From Aliidiomarina minuta (lineage in GTDB: Bacteria; Pseudomonadota; Gammaproteobacteria; Enterobacterales; Alteromonadaceae): 64,000 bases of DNA. The position numbers were made by a program, and so were the translations under genes. Shown piece after piece: positions 1 through 6,706 of the stretch (position 1 is its first letter; every line of letters starts with the position of its first letter). The notes under the pieces are model-generated. The model did not search any database. It was given only the letters and a program-made list of their open reading frames with translations, and had not been told where the DNA came from. The stretch lies in NCBI RefSeq assembly GCF_003987145.1, contig NZ_PIPL01000001.1:806001-870000 (forward strand), given 5' to 3'.

Positions 1-288
1 TTCAAAATCAAACCATTCACGAAAGAGTTTATAACTGCGATGTTGCGGCCAGGCTCCCTGATCAGCAAAACGACTTTCCAGCTCAGCCACAAAAACCTCT
101 TCATAATTAAGTTTTAACCAGGCCTCCGGCGCTTCCGCGTCCTCAAGACTAATCAGGTAAACAAGCCGTTGCTGGTTTAAATCCGCTAAAGTTAATTTAG
201 TTGCACCGGTTTCTTTACCGCTCAGATCATTAATCCAGTCCAAAGCAGGTTGTCTGTATTTAAGCAATAAAACACCACGGTTAATCAT
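1..288 (-). CDS. Conserved hypothetical protein, 3' end cut by the window
   Basis: Read on the minus strand, an ATG at 288 preceded by a strong GGAGGAAAG ribosome site opens a frame of 96 codons that runs off the window edge without a stop. The product begins MINRGVLLLKYRQPALDWIN and is rich in Trp, acidic and aromatic residues. It has no signal peptide or membrane segment. I recall similar small cytosolic proteins of about 110-120 residues next to yccA in other marine gammaproteobacteria, so probably only the C-terminus is missing, but I know no function for the family. It is divergent from yccA. Confidence 0.8.
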   Translation of the reverse strand, partial: MINRGVLLLKYRQPALDWINDLSGKETGATKLTLADLNQQRLVYLISLEDAEAPEAWLKLNYEEVFVAELESRFADQGAWPQHRSYKLFREWFDFE

Positions 289-322
289 CTTTCCTCCGTT
301 ATCACCCTGTCCTGCAAATCGA

Positions 323-354
323 CTTGTACACAAGGGGTTATTATAAGGTAGAAT
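323..354 (+). promoter_or_regulatory. Possible yccA promoter with a CTTGT-AC-ACAAG palindrome
   Basis: TTGTAC (324-329) and TAGAAT (349-354) form a plausible -35/-10 pair, although the 19-nt spacing is long. The -35 hexamer lies inside a perfect inverted repeat, CTTGT (323-327) and ACAAG (330-334), so a regulator could cover it. The assignment rests on pattern only. Confidence 0.35.
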
Positions 355-426
355 ATGGGAACTAAATGAAGTGAGTTAAGTCAGTATACAAGCTCATATG
401 TGCAAGGAAACTGGAGTATAACGACT

Positions 427-1089
427 ATGAACAATCCAACAGTCCATACAACTCGTCAGGACGCTGCGGCGGTCGAGACAAATAAAGTACTGCGTAACAC
501 TTATTCATTGCTGGCTCTGACTCTGGCATTCAGTGCCATCGTTGCTGGTGTCAGCAGTGCCATGAACCTGCCACACCCTGGCATTTTACTGATGCTGGTT
601 GGTTTTTATGGCTTATTGTTTCTGGTTCATAAAACCGCTAACAGTTCAGCGGGTCTACTTTCTGTATTTGCTCTGACCGGTTTCATGGGATATACGCTAG
701 GCCCTATTCTGAACATGGTCTTAGCCGGCGGTGGTGGCGACATCATTATGCTTGCGATGGGCGGTACCGCGCTTATTTTCTTCGCTTTATCCGCTTATGT
801 GCTGACCACCAAGAAAGACATGTCTTTCCTGGGCGGTATGATGGTTGCTGGTTTCGTGGTTATCGTAGTTGGTTTTGTCGCTAACCTGTTCCTCGCTATC
901 CCGGCCTTAGGCCTGGCGCTGAGTGCATTGTTTATCCTGTTCTCATCAGGTGCCATTCTGATGCAGACCAGTGCTATCATCCACGGCGGTGAGCGCAACT
1001 ACATTCTGGCGACTGTGACTTTGTTTGTATCGCTGTACAACATTTTCATCAGCTTACTGAACCTGTTAATGGCATTTACCCGCGATTAA
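427..1089 (+). CDS. yccA: Bax inhibitor-1/YccA family inner-membrane protein
   Basis: The 220-residue product has seven hydrophobic segments after a polar N-terminus of about 27 residues, and ends in a short tail (AFTRD), as in BI-1 family proteins. In E. coli YccA is a substrate and modulator of the FtsH-HflKC membrane protease; that role is inferred here by homology. An in-frame GTG lies nine codons earlier, but the ATG used here has GGAG ten bases upstream and gives the family-like N-terminus MNNPTVHTTR. The gene precedes the tus cluster, as yccA neighbours tusE in E. coli, but a strong terminator separates the two units. Confidence 0.93.
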   Translation: MNNPTVHTTRQDAAAVETNKVLRNTYSLLALTLAFSAIVAGVSSAMNLPHPGILLMLVGFYGLLFLVHKTANSSAGLLSVFALTGFMGYTLGPILNMVLAGGGGDIIMLAMGGTALIFFALSAYVLTTKKDMSFLGGMMVAGFVVIVVGFVANLFLAIPALGLALSALFILFSSGAILMQTSAIIHGGERNYILATVTLFVSLYNIFISLLNLLMAFTRD

Positions 1090-1110
1090 TATAAGAGTTT
1101 AATGCCGAAT

Positions 1111-1141
1111 AAAACGCCTCGTCTACAGACGGGGCGTTTTT
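1111..1141 (+). terminator. Rho-independent terminator of yccA
   Basis: The hairpin AAAACGCCTCGTC - TACA - GACGGGGCGTTTT has a GC-rich stem and a T-rich end about 20 nt after the yccA stop. Confidence 0.88.
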
Positions 1142-1182
1142 GTTTATACTTCTACTTATTAAAATCTTAGCCGGTATTCTTT

Positions 1183-1566
1183 ATGGCCAGTTTTACCTTA
1201 ATCATTCAGCATGGCCCTCATCAGGGGCATCACAGTTACAGTGCACTGCAGTTTGCCAAAGCGGCGCTGCAAAAGCAGCATGAAATCAAGCAGGTGTTCT
1301 TCTACGGCGACGCCGTACAACACGGCAATGCTCTCGCCCACCGTCCCGGTGATGAACAGGACAGCGGTGCTCTGTGGCAGGCATTTGCGGAACAACATGG
1401 GATTGAACTAGTGATCTGCGCGACCGTCGGTGCACGCCACGGTGTAGTACCAGCCAATGATTTACCAGACTTTGCTCAGGGCAACCTGACGCCAGGTTAT
1501 CAGGCTGGCGGGCTGGCTGAGTACATGGCAGCTCAGGCTGAAAGCGACCATCTGGTACAGTTTTAG
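1183..1566 (+). CDS. tusD: Sulfurtransferase complex subunit TusD
   Basis: The 127-residue product matches the DsrE/TusD fold. TusBCD takes persulfide sulfur from TusA and hands it to TusE for MnmA-dependent 2-thiolation of wobble uridine in tRNA-Glu, -Gln and -Lys. The catalytic cysteine is at about residue 79 (LVICATVG), equivalent to Cys78 of E. coli TusD, and the C-terminus DHLVQF is typical. The order tusD-tusC-tusB-tusE with gaps of 1-11 nt indicates one operon. E. coli keeps tusE apart next to yccA; here all four genes sit together, as in many marine gammaproteobacteria. Confidence 0.93.
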   Translation: MASFTLIIQHGPHQGHHSYSALQFAKAALQKQHEIKQVFFYGDAVQHGNALAHRPGDEQDSGALWQAFAEQHGIELVICATVGARHGVVPANDLPDFAQGNLTPGYQAGGLAEYMAAQAESDHLVQF

Positions 1567-1574
1567 AGGATCCT

Positions 1575-1925
1575 ATGCTGACATTTATCAATACACAGAC
1601 CCCGCACAGTAGCGATGTCGCCCGTAACGCACTGGATATGATCATGATGGCGGTAAGCATGGACCAGCCGGTGCAGGTGTTTTTTATGCACGACGGCGTC
1701 TGGCAGCTTATTAATCAGGATACCAGTGCAATTGAACGTAAAAACGCGCTGGTTAAGTACCGTATCCTGGCTGAAGTCTTCGAAATGGAAGAGCTCTATG
1801 TCTGCGCTCAGTCGCTTGCTGAACGAGGGCTGAACGCTGACGCTTTAAGCCTTCAGGCAACAACGCTGGATAGCGCGGCATTACAACAAAAACTGGCGCT
1901 AAGCACTAAAGTGGTGAGGTTTTAA
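1575..1925 (+). CDS. tusC: Sulfurtransferase complex subunit TusC
   Basis: A 116-residue DsrF/TusC-like subunit, close to the 119 residues of the E. coli protein. It forms the structural core of the TusBCD heterohexamer in the cytosol. Its start lies 8 nt after tusD, and tusB begins one nucleotide after its stop, so the three subunits are translated together. The N-terminus (INTQTPHSSDVARNALDMIM) matches the family pattern, and no obvious catalytic cysteine sits at the TusD position. Confidence 0.9.
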   Translation: MLTFINTQTPHSSDVARNALDMIMMAVSMDQPVQVFFMHDGVWQLINQDTSAIERKNALVKYRILAEVFEMEELYVCAQSLAERGLNADALSLQATTLDSAALQQKLALSTKVVRF

Positions 1926-1926
1926 T

Positions 1927-2199
1927 ATGGCCCTGTTGCATGTCTTCTCTTCATTTGAAAGTTTTCAGCGCGGGATCAGCGTGATTCACAGTATGTCCGA
2001 TGAGGACAGTGTTTTACTGCGCGCCGATGCCCTCTATCAACTGGTGGGCGACGCTCAGTTCGGGCCCCGCTGCCATGCGCTCAAAACTGATGCCCTGGCA
2101 CGCGGACTCAATCCAGAGTTATTTGCCAGTGTGCAGTGGATCGATTATGCGGACTGGGTTGATTTAGTCGTTGCCCATGATGCCAGCATTGACTGGTAA
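1927..2199 (+). CDS. tusB: Sulfurtransferase complex subunit TusB
   Basis: A 90-residue DsrH/TusB subunit (95 in E. coli). It begins MALLHVFSSFESF and ends with the family-like pattern VDLVVAHDASIDW. It completes the TusBCD complex that relays persulfide sulfur to TusE. It is packed tightly between tusC and tusE. Confidence 0.9.
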   Translation: MALLHVFSSFESFQRGISVIHSMSDEDSVLLRADALYQLVGDAQFGPRCHALKTDALARGLNPELFASVQWIDYADWVDLVVAHDASIDW

Positions 2200-2210
2200 G
2201 AGGTTATTTC

Positions 2211-2540
2211 GTGATTGAATTTAACGGCACTGAATATGCTACAGATAAACATGAATATCTGCTACATCTGGACGACTGGTCGCCAGAGCTGGCTGAATAT
2301 ATCGCGAGTCTTGAACAGATTGAGATGACGCCTGCACACTGGGAAGTGGTGACTTTTGTGCGCGAGTTCTATAAAACTTATGACACCAGCCCCGCTATGC
2401 GGGTGCTGGTCAAAGCGGTCAAACAGAGCATGGGCGAAGATAAAGGAAACAGCCGTTATTTATACAAGCTGTTTCCTAAAGGGCCGGCTAAGCAGGCAAC
2501 CCGGATTGCCGGGCTGCCTAAACCAGCCAAATGCATCTAA
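2211..2540 (+). CDS. tusE: Sulfur carrier TusE (DsrC family)
   Basis: The 109-residue product carries the DsrC/TusE signature: a central helical part (RVLVKAVKQSMG) and a flexible C-terminal arm ending GLPKPAKCI. The penultimate Cys108 is the persulfide carrier that receives sulfur from TusD and passes it to MnmA. The start is GTG, eleven bases after tusB, with AGAGG upstream. Only the last cysteine is present; there is no second cysteine ten residues earlier as in dissimilatory DsrC, which supports tRNA thiolation rather than sulfur respiration. Confidence 0.93.
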   Translation: MIEFNGTEYATDKHEYLLHLDDWSPELAEYIASLEQIEMTPAHWEVVTFVREFYKTYDTSPAMRVLVKAVKQSMGEDKGNSRYLYKLFPKGPAKQATRIAGLPKPAKCI

Positions 2541-2563
2541 CTAAAAGTGCATTTAACTGGCTG
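2524..2563. other. Bulged hairpin across the convergent tusE/serS ends
   Basis: CAGCCAAATGCA (2524-2535) can pair with TGCATT (2548-2553) and TGGCTG (2558-2563), leaving a 4-nt bulge. The structure spans both stop codons, which are only 12 nt apart. No T-tract follows on either strand, so it is a weak terminator candidate or a 3'-end protector. Confidence 0.35.
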
Positions 2564-3851
2564 CAATGACCTCAGTACCACCCATGTAAGGGCGTAATAC
2601 TTCAGGCACTATGACCGAGCCATCCGCCTGCTGATAGTTCTCCAGCACAGCTACCAGCGTGCGGCCTACCGCCAGCCCGGAGCCATTCAGGCTGTGCAGC
2701 AACTCCGGCTTTTTCGCGCCCTGACGGCGGAAACGAGCCTGCATACGACGCGCCTGAAAATCGCCCATATTAGAGCAGGAGCTGATTTCACGATAGGTAT
2801 TCTGCGCTGGTAACCAGACTTCTAAATCGTAAGTCTTGCGGGCACCAAAACCCATATCACCAGTGCATAACAGCATTACCCGGTAAGGCAGCTTAAGTAA
2901 CTGCAGCACTTTCTCAGCATGTCCGGTCAGCTCTTCTAAAGCCGCCATCGAATGTTCAGGTTGTACTAGCTGTACCAATTCGACTTTATCAAACTGGTGC
3001 TGACGAATGAGTCCGCGGGTATCACGACCATGGGAACCGGCTTCGGAACGAAAACAAGGCGTATGCGCGGTCAGTTTCCACGGCAGCTCTGATTCGTCGA
3101 GAATTTCATCACGGGCCAGATTGGTCAAAGGCACTTCAGCGGTAGGAATCAAGGATAAAGCGACCCGATCCTGGCTTTCCCCTTCCACATGAAAGAGATC
3201 TTCGCCAAACTTAGGTAACTGGCCTGTGCCGTACAAAGTGTCATGATTGACGATATAAGGCACGCTGGTTTCTTCATAACCGTGTTGTTGGGTATGCAAA
3301 TCCAGCATAAACTGAGTCAAAGCACGATTCAGACGTGCTACGCCGCCTTTCATGACCACAAAACGGGCGCCGGTCAGCTTAGCACCGCTATCAAAGTCCA
3401 GACCATTGCCCAGACCCGCCGCCACATCAACATGATCTTTGACTTCAAAATCAAACTGACCTGGTTCACCAAAATGGCGCACTTGCTGATTTTCATCTTC
3501 ATCGGCGCCCACAGGTACCGACTCGTCCGGCAAGTTAGGCACGCCCTGAAGGATACTTTGCAGCTCGCCCTGTAATTCATTCAACTGCTGCTTAGCCTGA
3601 TCCAGCTGCTCGCCAAGATCGCCAATAGCATCCAGCAACGGCTGAATGTCTTCGCCTTTAGCTTTCGCCTGACCAATGGCTTTGGAACGCGTATTACGTT
3701 CGTTCTGCAGCTCTTCGGTTTTCACCTGCAAGTCTTTGCGCTGGGTTTCCAGCGCCGCCAGTTTTGCCGTGTCCAATATAAAACCACGGGTTTTCAGGCG
3801 CTCTGCGGTTTGTTCTAAATTATTATCTCGAAAAAGTTTTGCGTCTAACAT
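2553..3851 (-). CDS. serS: Seryl-tRNA synthetase
   Basis: A class II aminoacyl-tRNA synthetase of 432 residues (430 in E. coli) that charges tRNA-Ser and tRNA-Sec. Residues 1 to about 110 form the antiparallel coiled-coil arm that grips the tRNA variable loop (long Lys/Glu/Gln-rich heptads). Motif 2 (FRSEAGSHGRDTRGL) and motif 3 (NGSGLAVGRTLVAVLENYQ) are intact in the catalytic half. An upstream TTG is in frame, but ATG at 3851 gives the family start MLDAKLFR and overlaps the preceding stop as TGATG, implying translational coupling. It is the last gene of the ftsK-lolA-rarA-fluC-fluC-serS run. Confidence 0.97.
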   Translation of the reverse strand: MLDAKLFRDNNLEQTAERLKTRGFILDTAKLAALETQRKDLQVKTEELQNERNTRSKAIGQAKAKGEDIQPLLDAIGDLGEQLDQAKQQLNELQGELQSILQGVPNLPDESVPVGADEDENQQVRHFGEPGQFDFEVKDHVDVAAGLGNGLDFDSGAKLTGARFVVMKGGVARLNRALTQFMLDLHTQQHGYEETSVPYIVNHDTLYGTGQLPKFGEDLFHVEGESQDRVALSLIPTAEVPLTNLARDEILDESELPWKLTAHTPCFRSEAGSHGRDTRGLIRQHQFDKVELVQLVQPEHSMAALEELTGHAEKVLQLLKLPYRVMLLCTGDMGFGARKTYDLEVWLPAQNTYREISSCSNMGDFQARRMQARFRRQGAKKPELLHSLNGSGLAVGRTLVAVLENYQQADGSVIVPEVLRPYMGGTEVIAAS

Positions 3852-4300
3852 CAAGTTCTCACGTGTCGGCTAGCCCAATAAAAACCCAGCCCGGCCGCTG
3901 CAATGCTCAGCAGTACCGAACTAAAACCATAAATGCTCATTAACAACCAACTGCCGTGCTGGGCAATCAGTACAATATCCAATGCGAAACCAGAAAAGGT
4001 CGTATACGACCCCAGACAGCCTACCCCAAGCAACAACCAGAGCCCTTGTTGGCCGCTACTGGCAATACGAGAAGCCAGGTAACCCAGTGCCAGTGATCCG
4101 GTGATATTCACCGCCAGCGTCGGCACCCATACCCATATTACACTTGTAGTATCCGTCGATAACCAGCTGTATGCGGTTAAGGTTACCAATAAGCGCGCGG
4201 CGCTGCCAATAAAAGCTCCGCAACCTACCAGCCAGGCAATGCTTAACTTGCCACGCCAACTAGCGGGATTAATCTCTCTGGGCAGGATCCGGCTCATCAT
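3851..4300 (-). CDS. Fluoride channel FluC/CrcB, second of a tandem pair
   Basis: A 149-residue membrane protein with four predicted helices. It shows the family pattern in diverged form: FIGSAARL in helix 1, VNITGSLALGY in helix 2 and GCLGSYTTFSGFALD in helix 3, including the Phe of the fluoride pore and the TTF break. FluC proteins export toxic fluoride and work as dual-topology dimers. This copy carries an extra basic N-terminal stretch (RILPREINPASWRGK), which may fix its orientation. It overlaps the upstream fluC by ATGA and couples to serS by TGATG. It is probably the heteromeric partner of its neighbour. Confidence 0.88.
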   Translation of the reverse strand: MMSRILPREINPASWRGKLSIAWLVGCGAFIGSAARLLVTLTAYSWLSTDTTSVIWVWVPTLAVNITGSLALGYLASRIASSGQQGLWLLLGVGCLGSYTTFSGFALDIVLIAQHGSWLLMSIYGFSSVLLSIAAAGLGFYWASRHVRT

Positions 4301-4692
4301 AACAAAGCTCCGAGCTGATACCCAAATAACAAGGCCAGAACACAGGCAAAGACACTGCTGCCCACATAGAGTACAGCGCTCAGCCAGCGGCCTTTTCTTA
4401 ATAATTTCAAGCTTTCCAGAGAGAAAGTAGCAAAGGTGGTGTAAGCCCCCAGTACGCCCAGTTCCCAGAAATAAAATGCCAGGGTGAAGCTTTCATTAGC
4501 CCACAAGCCAGTGCAGAAGCCCAGCGCTAGTGCGCCGGTGACATTGACCAGCCAGGTCGACCAGGGCCAGCGCTCACTGTAGCTTAGTGTTAGCTGAGTA
4601 ATTGTATATCTGAGGATAGCTCCAACGCTGCCGCCCAGACAAAGCGCGGCAAGCTGCCACAATTCAATTTCAGGTAACGAGTTAATCACCAT
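4297..4692 (-). CDS. crcB: Fluoride channel FluC/CrcB, first of a tandem pair
   Basis: A protein of about 131 residues with the canonical FluC signatures: GGSVGAILRY in helix 1, NVTGALALGF in helix 2, and GVLGAYTTFATFSLE with the pore Phe box. A start eight codons earlier exists, but ATG at 4692 has GCGGAAA at good spacing and overlaps the rarA stop in ATGGTGATTAA, the usual coupled arrangement. It is closer to the standard single-gene CrcB than the downstream copy. I saw no recognisable fluoride-riboswitch context, which fits its place inside a housekeeping operon. Confidence 0.9.
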   Translation of the reverse strand: MVINSLPEIELWQLAALCLGGSVGAILRYTITQLTLSYSERWPWSTWLVNVTGALALGFCTGLWANESFTLAFYFWELGVLGAYTTFATFSLESLKLLRKGRWLSAVLYVGSSVFACVLALLFGYQLGALL

Positions 4693-6061
4693 CACGTTTG
4701 TTTCCGCTGCTTTCATCCAGCGCTTTTAAACGACGCATTTTCTCTGCAATCTGCTTCTCCAGCCCACGCTCTGAGGGCTGATACCAGTCCTGATTAGCCA
4801 GCTCTGGCGGCAAGTAACGCTCACCAGCGGCATAAGCATGCGGTTCGTCATGGGCATAACGATAGCCAGCACCAAAGCCTTCATTTTTGTGCACCTGGGT
4901 GGGCGCATTGCGTATATGTTCAGGAACCGGGTAATCAGGCCCTTCTTTCGCCTGTGCCAGCATGGCATTAAATGCTTTATATACAGCGTTGCTTTTGGCG
5001 GCACTGGCACAATAAATAACGGCCTGGGCAATGGCCCGTTCGCCTTCTGATGGGCCTACCCTTGTATAGGTATCCCAGGCATTTAATGCCAGTTGCAGGG
5101 CTCTGGGGTCGGCATTGCCGATATCTTCAGAGGCAATAGCAAGCAAACGCCGGGCGACAATTAAAGGGTCGCCACCACCGGCCAGAATACGGCAGTACCA
5201 ATAAAGCGCGCCGTCTGGCGACGAGCCCCGTACCGACTTATGAAAGGCCGACAGGAGGTCATAATAAAGTTCGCCCTGATTATCAAATTGAGTGGTTTTT
5301 TCACCAATGGCATCGCGTAGTACCGGTAAGTCCAGGCGCATGCTATCACCATGCGGTTCTGTAAAATCAGCGCCTACTTCAAGGTAATTTAAAAGCCGGC
5401 GTGCATCGCCATCTGCAGTTTGGATCAGATAGTCACGTGCGTCGTCCGTCAGTTCAATATGCAAGCTGGCTAAGCCTCGCTCAGTGTCCTGCAAAGCCTG
5501 CTGCAGTACCTTGCCAAGGCTTTCTTTATCCAGCGAGCGTAAACGGTACACACGAGCTCGGGAGAGCAAAGCGTTATTCAGTTCAAAGCCCGGGTTTTCG
5601 GTGGTGGCGCCAACAAAAACTATGGTGCCATCTTCAATAAAAGGCAGAAACGCGTCCTGCTGACTTTTATTAAAGCGGTGCACCTCGTCTACAAACAACA
5701 ATGTACGAACACCGCTTTTGCGGCGCAGAGAGGCTTCATCTATGGCTTTACGGATATCTTTAACACCGGAGGTTACCGCTGATAAACGGGCAACGTGGGC
5801 ATTGGCAGCATTAGCAATGATTTCCGCCAAGGTGGTTTTACCGGTACCTGGCGGTCCCCAGAAAATCATCGAATGCAAATGGCCCTGCTCTATCGCGGTG
5901 CGTAGCGGTTTACCGGCCGCCAGCAAATGCTGCTGACCTATATATTCATCTACTGTACGCGGGCGCATACGAGCCGCTAATGGGGCCGTTGGGTCAAAGC
6001 TTAATGCGGAATCAGGCGCCGAGTTATCAGCACCCAGATCCAGGCTCAGGTTATCGGCCAC
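4682..6061 (-). CDS. rarA: Replication-associated recombination protein RarA (MgsA)
   Basis: A AAA+ ATPase of 459 residues that acts at stalled forks and single-strand gaps, interacting with SSB and clamp-loader functions. Visible parts are Walker A GPPGTGKTT near residue 70, Walker B LLFVDEVHRFNKSQQDAFLP, sensor region GATTENPGFELNNALLSR, and the C-terminal tetramerisation domain with the RarA/WRNIP1 signature VYKAFNAMLAQAKEG. The start is GTG with a near-perfect AAGGAG six bases upstream. It lies 23 nt after lolA, as in E. coli. Confidence 0.96.
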   Translation of the reverse strand: MADNLSLDLGADNSAPDSALSFDPTAPLAARMRPRTVDEYIGQQHLLAAGKPLRTAIEQGHLHSMIFWGPPGTGKTTLAEIIANAANAHVARLSAVTSGVKDIRKAIDEASLRRKSGVRTLLFVDEVHRFNKSQQDAFLPFIEDGTIVFVGATTENPGFELNNALLSRARVYRLRSLDKESLGKVLQQALQDTERGLASLHIELTDDARDYLIQTADGDARRLLNYLEVGADFTEPHGDSMRLDLPVLRDAIGEKTTQFDNQGELYYDLLSAFHKSVRGSSPDGALYWYCRILAGGGDPLIVARRLLAIASEDIGNADPRALQLALNAWDTYTRVGPSEGERAIAQAVIYCASAAKSNAVYKAFNAMLAQAKEGPDYPVPEHIRNAPTQVHKNEGFGAGYRYAHDEPHAYAAGERYLPPELANQDWYQPSERGLEKQIAEKMRRLKALDESSGNKRDGD

Positions 6062-6084
6062 AATGAACTCCTTTAAGCGGGCGT

Positions 6085-6705
6085 TTAAGGGTTCGTCCGC
6101 TGATCGTCTATTTCTGCCCCTTCAGGCGCGCTGAAAGTGAACTTATCCGCGGCGACATTCTGATTTAAAGTAACTTCAGAAAGTTCAAACACACTGATTT
6201 GGCCCTGACCATCGTCTACACGCAACCGATTCAGCAAACCTTCTTCGTCAAAAGCCACCGACAAAGCCACGGTAACCTGACCCTGCGTACGGTCACGGAT
6301 GATCCAGTAGTCGTTTTCCCGGGTCACTGCAAAATCGCTCCAGGCTTCATCACTGTCGCTTAATAAAACCAGCATCGGATTCTGCTCCAGGCTTTGTGCC
6401 TGATCGAAAATACTCAGCTGCTCAATAAATGAATTGTAATACCAGACACTTTCGCCATCGGCTACCATCACTGAATGATCCGGCTGCGAGGTTTCCCAAT
6501 GCAAATAATGAGGGCGTTTCAGAGTCAACTCGCCCTGCAGTTCTTCCTGCAACAGATCACGCTCATCATAAACACGCTGCTCAAACTGAGCCTGCAAAGT
6601 GTCTATCTCCTGCAAACGATCACGCAGTTCAGCGGTTTCATCGGCACTGGCAGCGCTGACTGCAAAGAATGACAAGGCTGCCATCAGGCTTACAACTGTT
6701 TTCAT
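6085..6705 (-). CDS. lolA: Outer-membrane lipoprotein carrier LolA
   Basis: A 206-residue periplasmic chaperone that takes lipoproteins from the LolCDE transporter and delivers them to LolB. A signal peptide is clear (Lys2, hydrophobic core, cleavage after AASA at about residue 21). The mature part matches LolA: LRDRLQEIDTLQAQFEQ, the SVWYYNSFIEQLSIFDQ segment and the late-sheet motif FTFSAPEGAEIDDQR. One nucleotide separates it from ftsK upstream, so translation is likely coupled. Confidence 0.95.
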   Translation of the reverse strand: MKTVVSLMAALSFFAVSAASADETAELRDRLQEIDTLQAQFEQRVYDERDLLQEELQGELTLKRPHYLHWETSQPDHSVMVADGESVWYYNSFIEQLSIFDQAQSLEQNPMLVLLSDSDEAWSDFAVTRENDYWIIRDRTQGQVTVALSVAFDEEGLLNRLRVDDGQGQISVFELSEVTLNQNVAADKFTFSAPEGAEIDDQRTNP

Positions 6706-6706
6706 C

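Noticed and set aside
795..998. Minus-strand frame within yccA
   Set aside because: It is a shadow of the real gene with no ribosome site and no recognisable protein features.
4297..4692. Fluoride riboswitch before the fluC pair
   Set aside because: The genes overlap rarA, so there is no leader, and no conserved riboswitch core was seen.
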